From positions 496,001-560,000 of the forward strand of contig LLCB01000004.1 in assembly GCA_001414345.1 (NCBI GenBank): a stretch of DNA of 64,000 nt. The letters run 5' to 3'. Position numbers and translations under genes: made by a program. This DNA is from Hymenoscyphus infarciens (taxonomy: Eukaryota; Ascomycota; Leotiomycetes; Helotiales; Helotiaceae). Shown in pieces: positions 36,787-49,500 of the stretch. The notes below the pieces were generated by a model. The model was not told the DNA's origin. It made no database searches and saw only the letters and a program-made list of their open reading frames with translations. Positions within the stretch are counted from its first letter, which is position 1. Each line of letters opens with the position of its first letter.

Positions 36787-39700
36787 CCCCCCTGATATGT
36801 CACTAGTAATATCGCCGCCCAAGTCTATTTGCAATCGATACGCAGCCGTAATTTTTTACATTTACGTATGAGGCAACATGAGACAACTTCCGCAGCGAAG
36901 AAATTCACGGAAAGAGAAATGAGGGGAGGCCGGTCTTGGAGTCCCAGTGCCGGTAACAGTTGTTCCTCCTTAGTATTTTGGAAGGTGGAATTCTTGCTTC
37001 CGGCTTTCCTTTCCATCCTCGATGGGATCGAGAATCAAGAGCAGGTTCGAATATAACTCACCAATGGTAACTGTGTAACGCGACATCGAAACCCTGAACT
37101 TGCAGCCTGCTTCTATGCCGAGAATCGGAAATCTCTCACTACAGTGCCAAAGGTACCCAAGATGTAATATTTTGGTTCGACGAATAAGCTGGAAGATAGA
37201 TCGGGATGTTGGTGACTGGTGCTTGGGCTGGAAAGCAGGTTTTGGGAACCTTGGACCTGCATGGATGCGGGGAAGTGTCACATTTGAGATTTGAATGAAG
37301 TTGTTAGGGGAGGGGAGGGAGGGGTACCGATTTGAGGTAGGTTATGGTTGGGATGATACTTTTGGTGGCGAGTTTGAGAGTGATATCGAGCTAGGTAATC
37401 GTACCTCTTGATGAGGAAAGAGGTGAGTGGTGAGTTATGTGTGTTCGTGTTCGTGTTTGATCGTTCAAGGACCCGAAATCTCGTCTCCCATTATTCATCT
37501 TCTTCTCAACAACGACACAGCTTCCCTCATCTATCTCATATGCCCAAAACCTTGAGATCTATCCAATTTCTCAGATTCCCGGTTCTTGCCGGGGTAATAA
37601 CTTTAAAACCTTGTTCCTGCAGCGCGGGGAAGTTGTCATGCAGCCAAATCCTGGAAATCTATCCAATAATTTGACGCATTCCATTAGAGATTGTAATGGA
37701 ACTGGCTTGATTCTTGGTCTTCCAATCCCCTTCTTTTCTATCCGAAAGGTCAGTTTGAACTTCCGGTTCGGGTTCCCGGGATCTTTCGGAGGTTTTGTGT
37801 AATTGAACATGTTGTTGATATGGTTGTTGATATGGTTGTTGATATGACAGGACCTGTATTACATGGCGGGGAAGTATATTGCATGTTACCGGGAGGATGT
37901 AAAGCATGGTTGTGACGGAGTAAGGTTCGGTCACCGTTTGATGCATGTACTCATTCTCTCGCTTAGATATTCCAAATCAACCTCTTATGGATTGGAATTC
38001 ATTGTCGGAAACAATAGTGATGACTTGTACAGTGGATTGCTTTTAGAAGCCTTGAAGATATAGTACTTTGTTCTTCGTTATGTAAGAGTATGTTGGTAAT
38101 TTCTGATATCAGCTTCTTATGGTTGCATTCCCTCCATTGTCCGGTCAAGTTACCCATCTAACCTGGCTCCTGTCCTGGAGGAAAACAAAGGCAGTAAGTG
38201 GCTTAGTATCATCTCAAATACTTGAAAACCATTCGACGTGTTTCTTTCAAAAGGTCCCGGTTCACATATCGACATGTTTCAAGTTCGTAAGTTGAATTGC
38301 CTCTAAAAGTTAGAAAAGTCCAAAGGTAATGAATGCAGCCTGTGATGTTCAATGTCTTATAAAGTAGATTTATATGCGCAAAGCCCCGTGAAGTGCAGTT
38401 TCTGACTTGGAATCCATCTTTTAAAGTAAACATTCACAAGTGTGCATATCTAAACTAGACGGGATACTTTTATAACTTTTCGACAAGACGACCAACAGTG
38501 TTCGTACCTTGTACTTGAGATTATGAGTTTTTGAGTCGCGCTTCCTGGCTCTTTTCTCGTTGGCATCTTCAGAGCTTCGTTTTCGGCCTGCTACTACTGG
38601 CTGGCTAGGGTTGTTTTGGGTTGTGACAACCAGAAAAGGCGCCTGCCCCGTAATGACTGCGATATTGGTTCGGAGAAATTGGTGATGTTTTAGATAAAGC
38701 TTATGCTATATTTAGAAGCCGTCGAGGGCAGTAACCTCGATCAAAGATTGGGGGCTGTCGCGTACACGACTGAACCCTCCTCGTGATTCCCTTTTTCTAT
38801 GTAGCACTCGGTTTTGGTGGAATTTTGCTGTATCTTTCCTAGTGTTGATACTCGTTCTTTTTGCTAGAGCCGTAGTTTTTAGTTGCAAGATCCTGTTTAG
38901 ATCACCACGTGATGGAAAGTAATTTAAGTGTGCTTTCATAATTCATGAAGAAGTTTCTAAAGAGCAAGCGTTCAATTTTGATTATTAGTGAGTGCTTAAG
39001 ATATTGTGTTGTAATTTCGAGGTAACTTTCTACTTTGGTGCTCAAAATTTCCAAAGGGGTGCACATCCTGCTTATCTGAACTAGAAATGACCTCGCTTCA
39101 AAGTGCCTGATTGTGAGAGATCCAAGCAGTATTCTCCTTCAACTATTTTTCTTTGACGATATGTGGAACAGGATAGAATAATCATATTTAGTAGTCAAGG
39201 AGATTTAATCAAATATACTAATTAAAGCGTCTCAGCTATTAGCGATTTATCTTCCAAAGAAGTATAAGTATAGCTAATTGGTGAAGGATCAAAAACCCTC
39301 AAACTTTGAAGCGACCGTTATCAAAAAGAAGGACAACTTTGCTTTCATTTCTGATTGTTGCGGGTCAAACTTTAGTTAGAACGGTAATAAAAATCGTCTA
39401 AATATCAATTAAATCGGCAATAAATTTGACTCTATTATGATTAAAAGAGATAAGGAGAAAGAGGACGCTATGAGCGATGTCGGGACTGTTGTGAGACATC
39501 GACAGAGGGTTCTTGTCTAAGTCAAGAAAATAATAAACATACTTTGGGATTTCTTTAAACAAGTAGCTAACTTACTTCCTCGTGAAGAGTGAGAGAGTCA
39601 TTACATAATAAGATAAAAAGGGTTAGAAGGTTACCATTACAATACGCCGTCTTCCACTTCCATAGGCATTTCTGAATTCTCGTTAGCTTCGAAGTATAGT

Positions 39701-40294
39701 ATATATCAACTGTTCAAGTGTTCTTCCTTGCGTGAGGTGAGAGCAGTGAGCTTTTTGTTTGGCCGGTTCAAACTATAAAATGGTTTGAATTGAAGTCAAG
39801 AGTCGTTCCCACGGGCCCCGCAGCCCTTTTTGAGTTTTATAATTAGTAAGGAATTCCACCACAACCACCGGTCGGAAACACTTCGTTCTTGCTTATAATT
39901 GAACCTAAAACTTGAAAGGCCCATATTCCCGATGGAATAGGTATTTCGCTAGCTCGTTGTGTTGTGTGGGTAGGTACAAGACAGTAGCTATCGAACCATC
40001 ATACAATAGGAGCGGCAGTAAATCTCTCTCGTAGTTTTAACTCAGTAAAATCATCTAAAGGACTCTGTACAAGCGAGCTTTAATGTTTTTAATCACTAGG
40101 GCCAATTTTCAAATGGTCCCAAGTACCTAGTTTGATCATCCTTCCTCAACCTAAAGAGTTGGAATATTGAAAGAGGTAGGCAGGTACGAGCCCAAAAGAC
40201 GGCCATTGTGGGCTCACGCGAATCATAACTTTCAGTCTTCAGAGGGAGGTTAATCAAATTTGATTCCCCTTGATATTGTTATAACTTCAATCCC
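36787..40294. other. Gene-free intergenic region
   Basis: No coding gene could be supported. Frames are short and unspliceable. A 12-bp tandem repeat (gttgttgatatg, three copies) is at about 37810-37847. GC falls from about 38940 to 39540, but less than in the RIP blocks. The last part is the 3' flank of the GNAT gene. Confidence 0.4.
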
Positions 40295-41131
40295 TCACTC
40301 ACTCTTCCTTGTCGGCTGCCTCAACATAAAACACTCCACAAACTCCTCATTCTTATTCTCCGGCGAAGGAAGAACCAGCCTGTCCACCTCTTTAAATCCC
40401 AATTTCTCATACAAACTCTTCCCCGCCGGACTAGCTTCCAAGTACGACTCCAACCCCTCCTCGTCGGCCTTCTCCAGTCCCCACCTCAACAACATACTTG
40501 CCGCTCCCTAATCCCAGGCTCGGAATCAGTTGACTTCTTTAAGATGTCTCAGGAAAAAAGAGGAAAAATCGAGTTAAAATCCTCCGAATCGACGTACCTT
40601 CCCCTGCCATTCCGGAAGCGTTGCCACAAGTTCTAGATACCAATGTCTCCTCTCGCCCATATTCACTTTCCTACTACTCAACAAAGTCCCAAAAAAGTGA
40701 TTGGCCAATTCAGTATTTGATCCTTCAGGCCACTCTGGGAGGTCTTCTGGTCCAGGGAGGGGGATCGAGGTGGGACCGTTCCATTTTGCGTAGGCGACGG
40801 GTGTCTTTTTTGGGTCAGTGGTGGCGTATATGCAGATGAAGTACCATTCTGGGTTTGCCATCTCTTCTATAATTGAGTCGTACCTTTATGAGGTGTCAGT
40901 CAGTTTGATTTTTGAAGAATTATACAATCATTTAACACTTCCGGGGTATAGGAGAAGGCTCTAAAATGGGGGAAAGTGGTCCGAGAAACTGACTTACCAG
41001 TAGTTGTATGACGCTGGCCCGTTTCGTGGGAAGATTGCGAGGGAGATGGGCTCATTTTTGAAGGCGGCTAGATATATCTCTGTCAGGATTGGAGCATCGC
41101 CAAATTTTACTGGTCTCAGAGCGAGAGACAT
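40295..41131 (-). CDS. GNAT-family N-acetyltransferase, 3 exons
   Basis: Exons 40998-41131, 40598-40883 and 40295-40507; donors GTAAGT and GTACGT, acceptors AAG and TAG; 633 nt, 210 residues, the normal size for a fungal stand-alone GNAT. The N-terminus MSLALRPVKFGDAPILTEIY is a typical first strand and helix. The acetyl-CoA binding motif A is created by splicing exon 2 to exon 3 (LELVATLPEWQGKGAASMLL, with the Q-x-x-G-x-A loop), and the C-terminal GKSLYEKLGFKEVDRL is the motif B region. Cytosolic acetyltransferase of unknown substrate; fungal members of this type are often linked to small-molecule or antibiotic acetylation. Divergent from the gene at 42172. Confidence 0.91.
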
Positions 41132-42171
41132 GATGTTGGTATTCAAATACAGCAGGGTTCGAGATGTGTTTGAAGTGTAATGCGCTGCTGTTTGTTAGGG
41201 CAAGGAGAACTGTGAAGAAGTTGCTTTTGAATCAAGATGTAAATGAGGAGGAAGAGTGAATTTAGTGATGGTTTATATTCCTTCTTGACTATCTGAAGTT
41301 CGGAAGCCAAAGTCTCTCTATCTTCTTTATCTAAAAAGCAAACAGTAAAATTACCCGAAGGAGTTGAGATTGTCTGAATTCGGGGTTCGGTATTGGAGAT
41401 ATCACCAATAGGAGCTCGAATAGGGGAAGGGAGTGGCACACCGCGTGAGTCAATATCTTAGTGCATGTCAGCAGTGTACTGTAAGCAAACTTCTGGATTT
41501 ACTTTGGACATATCCCTAATTCGAAATTGGTCCAAATTCAATCGCGAGTAGCAGTCGAAGAGGTTTGCCAGAAACTGCCGACGCACGCCTGGGGGAGCGG
41601 CCCGGTCGGATTCTTCTTTCCCGAAGAACACAGAACACCCGCCACTTCGATCGCCCGCTACTGTTGAGAAGGGCGTCGAGAGGGTCCAATTGGTCGAGTC
41701 GAGATGTCGAGTGTCGCGACGACGAGATCACTTCCCTCTCCACCTCACCATCTCAATTTTTGACCGGGTCGACCTACGACGACTAGAGCGAGCAGTAGGA
41801 AGGGAAGGCACGACTCTCGCTTTGTCCAGAATATAAACCCCCATTGCCCTCCCATTTACCCAAGTTTTCGTCGTCGAAAACGAATCGCGGGGGTGAGGGT
41901 GAGGGTGAGGGTGAGAGGGGTCGCTCCCCATGTTCTGCGGGTAAAATGCTGTCGCTATTCCCAGACGACATCATCAGGCTCAAGGAGAATGTTTCTCCGG
42001 GGTCTGATTTTGGCATCGCGTCACACGTTCAATTGAGTACACGTTTCTTTATTTCCTTGGGGAGGATGTTAGCAAGATAATCTTCCTCCGTGGTCGTGAA
42101 GGGTTCTTTCTCTTCAATTGTCGCAATTCAGAGTCGCATACTAGCACTATTATTTTGGTAAGGCAGCGAAA
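41132..42171. promoter_or_regulatory. Divergent intergenic region with (GGGTGA)4
   Basis: About 1 kb between the GNAT gene (-) and a secreted-protein gene (+). It contains four GGGTGA units at 41891-41914, which could form a G-quadruplex on plus. Open frames at 41516-42080 overlap on both strands without recognisable features and are not called. Confidence 0.45.
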
Positions 42172-42889
42172 ATGAAACTCTCAATTCCCTTCTTTCTGGT
42201 GCCTCTCGCAATGGCAGCCCTCCGTGACAATCCCCCACCAACAAAACAAATCTTCGATCCTCGACTCCCAATCTACCTAGGCGATGTTTTCTGGCCACCA
42301 ACAATGACCTTTCTCGCCTTCCTCCCACCACCCTCTTCATCTCAACACACATCCCAAACATACGTTCGTTCCATTTCCTAAGCTCAATCACCCCAACCTA
42401 AAACCTCAAGAAACACAATCTGACTTTCAACCCTAGTGGTGCTGGTCAGCAGTCGAGATAACAAACAACCCCCTCTTCACCCTCGGCGAAATCCCCAATC
42501 TAAGAATGAATAATTACTTTAACAAGCAAGCAAACATCGAACGAGAAGGGAAGAGGTGGGCGGATTGCGTGATAACTCCCGAAGCTGGTCGGATGGGAGC
42601 TTGTGAGGGGGTGAAGGATTGGGATTGTAATGGTGGACAGAGGTTCTCTGGACCTGGAACAAGGAAATGGAGCTGTTTTGTAAATGATTTTGATGCTGCT
42701 ATGAAAGAGTATGAGGCAAAGATAGAGGCGTTGAAGAATGTTGGGGTTCTTGGAGGGAATAAGACAGAGGTTGTGAAGGGTGAGGATGGGTTGACTAGTT
42801 CTGGGAGTACAGTGGTTGCTTCGAAGAAGGGTGCGATGGCTAGCAGTGAGGCTATAGGTGGTTTCACGGCGGGTATTACTGGTAGTTGA
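42172..42889 (+). CDS. Secreted protein of unknown function, 2 exons
   Basis: Exons 42172-42363 and 42437-42889, with a 73-bp intron (GTTCGT...CTAACC...TAG); 645 nt, 214 residues. A signal peptide is evident (MKLSIPFFLVPLAMAALR, cleavage near residue 16). The mature part starts Pro-rich, then has SQTYWCWSAVEITNNPLF (formed by splicing), then CVITPEAGRMGACEGVKDWD and WSCFVNDFDAAMKEYEAK, giving five cysteines in the mature chain. The last 50 residues are Gly/Ser/Val/Lys-rich and low in complexity. I do not recognise a family and no enzyme motif is seen. A GPI tail is absent in this model. The donor GTTCGT is weak, but the frame and branch-site support are good. Confidence 0.72.
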
Positions 42890-43449
42890 TGATACAAATT
42901 TCAGTAATCAATTTGATTATTCTAAACAAGCTTCACTGTTATCGTTGGGCAACCAGACAGCTTGTCCTACTTGCAGCACGTTCCGAGAGAGAAGAGAAAA
43001 TACAGAAAAGTCCCAGAAGCGACGTACTAGATCGTTTCAAATCATTTGACTCTGTATACTGCATTGTCTATACGAAAGTTCAGTGTCTACTTCGTGGCTT
43101 AAAATTGCCAGTACGTCATGAGTTACTTGTGGGTAAGCAGTCAAGTGACATTCGATTGAACCTCGAGTTACTCGCCAGTAACCCACGACAACATCCAGCC
43201 TACTCACAAAAACTATACATGCTAAAAAGAGTAACTCTATCTTGCATTCAATCTTATAGGAGTTTTGGGACAATTGATCTCTATTGAGGCCACAGTCACG
43301 AATTCTTCGCACCCTGCAACTGATATAGACTTGACTGGACAAACTCGGAGTTGAATTGGAGCTTATATACAGCTAGAAGCTTATGTAAAGATTGACGAGA
43401 TATCGAATATGTACAATTGAATTTCTCAACCACCATGACTGACTCGAAT

Positions 43450-45112
43450 TCAGACTGCCTTTGCGGCCATAGCGGCTGCATGGGCCACAACCTAAAACAA
43501 CAATTAGATGGCAACAACCAAACATAAGAGGAAACTTACATATGTTTGATACTCGGCCGTCCCCCAGTAAATCGAGTGACCATCATTGTTAGTTTGGCCC
43601 CAAGAGAAAGTATCCCCGTATTGCCAGTACATATCTGCAGCAGTTCCACTATCAAGTACCGCCTGCTCCCAAACCAAAATATTCGCTTTCGTCGAAGTAC
43701 CATACTCTTCCAAAATAAATGGCTTCCCAATAGCTTTTGCCGCAGCAGCATGAATATTAATCCAACTAGTCCCCCACGCATCCGTCTCCCCCCAAGATTC
43801 AGGATACAAATGAGCAGTTCCGAAATCAATGGTGGAGATTTTGAGGTTGGCTACCCAGTCGATGCCTTCTCCAGCGGTAAATGGGTAGCTGGTATCGGTG
43901 CCACCGTCGATTCCGAATCCTTCGTCGCCGATGCAGACCATGTGTTTGGAGTCAAGGGACTTTATGTAGGCTGATGTGGTTTTGATCCAGTTTGTGAGGA
44001 CGGAGGTTGCGCACCCGTTGCATCTTGGTTCGTTGGCGAGTTCCCAGGAGAAGACTGTTGGGTTGTCTTTGTATCTTGCTACAACGGTGGCGATGTATTT
44101 CTGGTATTGGGCTTGGGCAGCGGCGGATGTATACCATTGGGATTGGTCCGTGGCGGAAAGATTGTAGTATGATCGATAAGCAGCCACTTTAAAACATTAG
44201 TATATGTTTGTTTTTTTGTATCAGGAGTCAGGAGAAGTGAGTAATAATGTGAGTTGCTCCCCATCACTTACTTCCGCCATAATCACTGCAAGAAATTAGC
44301 TTCTCGTCAAACCACGAGTCGAGAGCATAAGTGATGAAATTACATACCTCCAGTTATTGACGAAGTTAATGATAAGAGAGACTCCATGAGCTCCGGCAGA
44401 TTTCACGACATAGTCAAGGCGTTGCAAGCCCTCGGCGCCTGTGTTGATTGTTGGCTCGGAACCCTTGACGAATGATTGCAACCAAACATTTCCTGCGCTG
44501 GGAATCGTTGTGACATCGTTGAAACCCCAGACGCGAAGGACCTTTAGACCAGTCTTGCAAGTATATTAGATTTTGCTTCGTTTATGGGCATAAATGGAAA
44601 CTTACGGAAGCCAAGTGGGTAAAGACGAGATCGACGTCGTCGTTGCTGGTAAAGAAACCAATCCAGTATGAATTGGTCCCCATGAAATACTGGGATTTTC
44701 CATTGATATTGAATACATCACCAGCAGTTTTGGCAAAGGCCGTGATACTTGCCGCGGGAGGGACAGTTGTGGTTACAGAAGATCCGCTTGTGGTGGTAGT
44801 TTTGGAGGTAATTGCTGTAGTTGCCGGAGCAGTTGTTGTTGCTAAAGTTCTCTCATTAGATACCCGAATAAAACAAGGTGAAAAAAGCTTGCCAGTTCCT
44901 GGTATACACTGGGAATAAAACTCATTCTGCTTGAAGCAATAGAAGCCTGAAGCACAAGAAGCTCCTCCGCTCCAGTTTACACCCCCGCCTCAATTATATC
45001 AGCGAAACCCCTTGATCAGGATGATAGAAAGCTCACATTGGGCATAGGCAGGTTGCTGTGCTTTCACCGCAGCGAAAGCGCTAGAAATAGACAACAAAAC
45101 AGAGAGCCTCAT
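43450..45112 (-). CDS. Secreted endo-1,4-beta-mannanase, GH5 with N-terminal CBM1, 7 exons
   Basis: Exons 45037-45112, 44893-44988, 44606-44841, 44348-44553, 44272-44285, 43540-44186 and 43450-43491; 1,317 nt, 438 residues. Signal peptide [18 protein letters not shown], then a CBM1 cellulose-binding module (about 24-58: [18 protein letters not shown], ending FYSQCIPG), a Thr/Ser linker, and a GH5 subfamily-7-like catalytic domain from about residue 90. The acid/base Glu is in WELANEP (about E262); the nucleophile Glu is in LEEYGT (about E370). It hydrolyses internal beta-1,4-mannosidic bonds of mannans outside the cell (EC 3.2.1.78). Intron 2 is of the rare GC-AG type and exon 5 is only 14 nt. 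Closest relatives by motif are the Trichoderma and Aspergillus mannanases. Confidence 0.95.
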
Positions 45113-46594
45113 ATTTAACTTGAATTAATGAATGATCAGAAACCAACAAAAACCCTGATATACACCAAGAGCAAAGAGATATATAGACCAAAGTTCTAGA
45201 AAGCGCCAAGAACATTACACTTCAAGCAAGGGACCGTCGGCCCGTGGCATGAAAGTGCTACCGGAACAACTTTACCATCGCCTCTCCATTTTCAAACCAC
45301 TTGATCTGAAATGACCAGTTTGCCATCACGCAATCTCTGTGAGGTGGAATTAACTGCCCTTGGGAATCCCCGGGGGAGCCCCATAAAATACAATCGGGTA
45401 TAAGATAGACGAGCCGATCTAAATGAAAAGTTGGGGTACATGTACGGGGAGAAACCCAATGAGAGTATGGAAGTCCGTATACAAAAATGAGGGGGCAGGT
45501 GGTGAGGAAAAGGGAATTCTTCGGCGTCGCATGATGAGCTTCCGTGACGGATTTGGACAAGTATTAATTCTCGACAATTTGATATCTTGAGCTTTACACC
45601 AATCGCTGAGAGCAGCAGTGGTAATGTTGTCGTTTTGCTCCTGGCGATGATAACGTTGTTGATGGATTGGATTGGGAAGGCTTCAAGAATTCCAAGTCTC
45701 AGACTGAGGCTGGGAAAATCCAGATTATTGCAGGAGGCCGGGACCATGATATCCCCACTCTTGTCTTGTCTAACTCTTTATTGAGTTAAGCTGTTGTACT
45801 TCAGGTAAGCCACCAGTAAACCAGTACCCGTAAAAGCGGCAGTAAATCTTCAGGTTCGTACCAAAGAAATTTGTATCTACTTCGTATACGTATACGCCGT
45901 ACTAAAGCAGAACTTCAGCAATCCACAGTTGTCAAAAAAAAAATATCAAGAATGTAGACTAACTCCAAGTTGACTCATTGATACTTACACAAAGTCTGAA
46001 TTATTTCAAGTACGTGGTAGTTGTGCGACGATGTTACAAAAGATTACTTATAATTGCAATTTGCAAATAATGAAGTTTTTTCCCTTCCGCTAACAACTAG
46101 AACAGTTTAGGATACTAACTCGAAGTGATCCAGAACTATGAAATACGATTTTCCCAACTAAATTATCGAGTTGTACCTAAGTCAGCTTTGTATACAAGTA
46201 TTTATTACCGCTTTGATTGTCCACCAGAAACCGGTAAAATCCCCTGGAGGTTTCTGCTTCTGGTGTCAGCAGCCCGGAAAGAGGCACAGGCGTTGACTCC
46301 CTGGAAAAAATTAGGGCACGCGAGCCCATAACCCACAGTGTGCCTCTGAAAGACAGCGTGCGCGTCGGAGAGAACATTACTCTACACAGGGCATGATCGC
46401 GCAATGCCCCGTACTCTCTAACCGCTGTCTTCTTTTCACTGTTGCTGTACTCAATTGAATCAACTTAATTATTCTAGGACTCCAGGATAATCACACTTCG
46501 ACAATGTTTTTTCAGCGAAAACAGACAATCAGTTCTGCGTGGAAACTATATTCGAAGCTGCCAAAATACCAAAGACCAAACACTAATGTTACAA
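45113..46594. promoter_or_regulatory. Mannanase upstream region
   Basis: The 1.5 kb between the mannanase start and the last exon of the large oxidase gene holds the mannanase promoter. A TATA-like gatatata is about 65 bp upstream of the ATG, near 45178. A palindromic ccccggggg at about 45368-45376 matches the CreA consensus SYGGRG on both strands, consistent with carbon catabolite repression expected for a mannanase. Binding is inferred only. No further gene is seen. Confidence 0.4.
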
Positions 46595-49500
46595 TTACTC
46601 ACTGAAAGTTCCCCAGCCGATCCCCATGTGTAGACCAGATACCCAAAACCCAACAAACACCAGATAGATCCCCATCGCTCTCCAATATCGCAACGCCCCC
46701 GAAAAACAAGAACCGAAATAAAAATAAAGACAGTCTACAAAAAAAGAAACAAACACCCCAGTATCCAAAAACAAAAACAAAATACAAACAAAACCAACCA
46801 CCTACCCACTCCTTGGCAAGTCCGCCCAATTCTGCCACTCATGCTTCCAATCCGGTTCCCGGTACCTATAATGTTCCCCCCGAACAACCTTATCAACCTG
46901 CTCCCTAACCATCGGATAAACATCCTTATACGCCAACCTCCCCATCCAACAATCAAGATGTCCATACCCCTGCACAACATGCCTCTCATAATTCCGCGCA
47001 CCAAAAGTATCTCTCAAAATCCCATAACTCTTCTCCGTCGCCTCGGGAGTAAGAACCTGATTATCGCTCCCGCTAAAAAGCATAACCGGAATACCTTTTA
47101 AACGTTCTAGGTTTTCGGCACCGGTAAGGTCGTCGAATAAAGGACCGTTTGTAGTGACGAATCCGCGGTAGCCCATTTGCATGAGTGTGTGGAGGAGGGT
47201 CATGTTTACGCCGCCGAAAAAGCGATTTATTTGTCGGTGTGTAGATTCATTCAGATTAGCATGATTCCACAGCCGTCCAAAGATAAGAGAACAACGATGA
47301 CAAGAAACATTGTTGCAAATCTCCTTCCTAGCATCGGGGTAAAACCTCAATAACTGGTTAAGAAATTGCTGGAAATAGGAATCATCCCTTGTAGATTGAC
47401 ACGAGAACCAACTGCCACCAAAAAGTTTATAAAGTTTATCGAATGGGATAGGACCAGCGAGGACCTTGGCCATGTTCAGAGGCGACCAGATGGGATTGAA
47501 GAATACCTGTGAGCAAGAGATACCGAGGATCCAATCGCTTGGAATCGTACCATCGAGAAGACCACACGAGTAGGCTACAGAACCCATGCAATGAGCGATG
47601 GTATAGATTTTCTCTTCTCCATGATCTTTGCGGATCTTCTCGAGGCATGCTTTGATGTCGAGTCGAGCGTCGAAGGTAGTCCAGTTGTTTTCAGCGACTT
47701 TCAACTGGCAAATTCGATGCACCGTGACAAAGACTCTGTATCCCGCCCTGGTGAAGTAATTGACTGCATTAACTTCAATGGTTGGGAGAGCAAATATCTG
47801 GTGGTCAACCGAGGCACCTGGAATCATGAATAGATTCTTTGTGAGAATGCTTGGGTTTCGAGGTTCCCAAACTTGCAACTTGGTCTCTACTCCATCAACT
47901 GCCGTGATTCTGATGGTGGCATCTGGTGATGTATTGTTGATGTAGCCATTATATGTGACTGCGGGATATTGTTGATACACCAAGGGAGCCAGAAAGAGAC
48001 TCGCGGATTGCCTGGCGAAATATCCCATAAAACTGGCTGTTGAGTGTAATTTGGCCAAGAAATTTCGTCCAGATGGTTTCAGGGTAAGTATCTGAGAGAG
48101 GAAGTCTGATGCCTTGATGTGCATCATCCCTCGACCCAGTATGCAATTGTCTTCATCCGCGTGTGAGATTGTGACATACAAAGTTGACGTAGCTTCCCAG
48201 AAGCGGAATGGTCCAAGTGCGACAGAAGAGTCTACAACCTTGTAGCCGTGGAAGTGATACTTTTTGCCGTGAGTGGACCACATATCAAATTCATATACTA
48301 AGTTTTTGGTTCCGGGCGCCTGCTGGTCCATTTGAAATAGATGAAAGTCGCCTCTCTGGACCAAGAAAGGGCTACCTTCCAAACCAGCACAAGTGAAAGT
48401 GCCCGTGAGCAAGGCCTTATGGTCGGCTCTCCTCACAGCTATTTCAGTTAGCAGGATTCATGAATGGAGACTGTATGAACTTACTCATATTAGTATCGAA
48501 AGCCTGGACACTCAACATAAATCTAGCTTCCTCGCATAACCCTCGAGCTGTTCTAGCCGCTGTTTCAAAGTCTTCTGGTCTGTCACCCTCAACACCATCA
48601 CCAATATGAATGTAACCAGACATGACTTCCGAGAATCCGAAGCCATTTGCTTTTCTTGCTACGGTGTCTCTGACAAGGTCCCTAGCATTGCGTATTTTTA
48701 GCGTGTCCTGATGCGTTGGAGGACTGCAACTAGCTTTTTTGTATTGGCCCGGCTCAGCAAACAAATCAAGGTGAAAGTTCTTGGTCTTGAAATCGATCTT
48801 AACCTTGATGTCGCGTGCAGCATGCTCGACTGATCGCTCTGCAAGGGCTGTAATAGTAGCGAAGGGATTGACACCGAGAGCTGTGGGGATGAGGGCTCCG
48901 TCAGTTACAACGAGACCAGGATGTGTTTCGCTGCCATGGCCTGTTAAGACTTCTCCAAAATGATTCGTGACACCATGGTCGGCAGTACCGTCTTTACTCA
49001 TGCATGCTCCGCCGATTGGGTGGACAGTAATTTCTTGCCCAAAGTAGGCATCGAACGGGTTTCTCACGAATGTTCCACCAACAGCTTTGGTGGCTCTCGC
49101 TAACGTGTCCATCAACTTCTTAACATGGCCACTGCTAGCGACACCCATGAACTCCAAGACAGGCTGGTCATCTTTCAAAGTCAAGATTGCCTGATTGGAG
49201 TCGTGACTCATGACCAAATAGACTTGAGTCTTCTCGATGCTTCCCTTTCTGAAGTATGGGCCTAAAAAGCGACTTCCTGCTTGGGCCATTGCATGTTGCA
49301 TCTTGTCCAGTAAACCATTGCCCTTTGGATATTGATTACCAGGCATCATTTCTAGCATGCTTTGAAACAAGAGAGAAAGAGCTTTTGGGATTGCTCCTTC
49401 TTGTATGACGTATCCATCCAGGGGATTTTCATGACCTTCGCGACAGTCGATGACACCGGATATTGTAGGCCCAACGGGGTGGTAAGGAGATGGATATTGT

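Noticed and set aside
40295..45112. Secondary-metabolite or carbohydrate gene cluster
   Set aside because: Only one carbohydrate-active enzyme, with unrelated neighbours and separate promoters.
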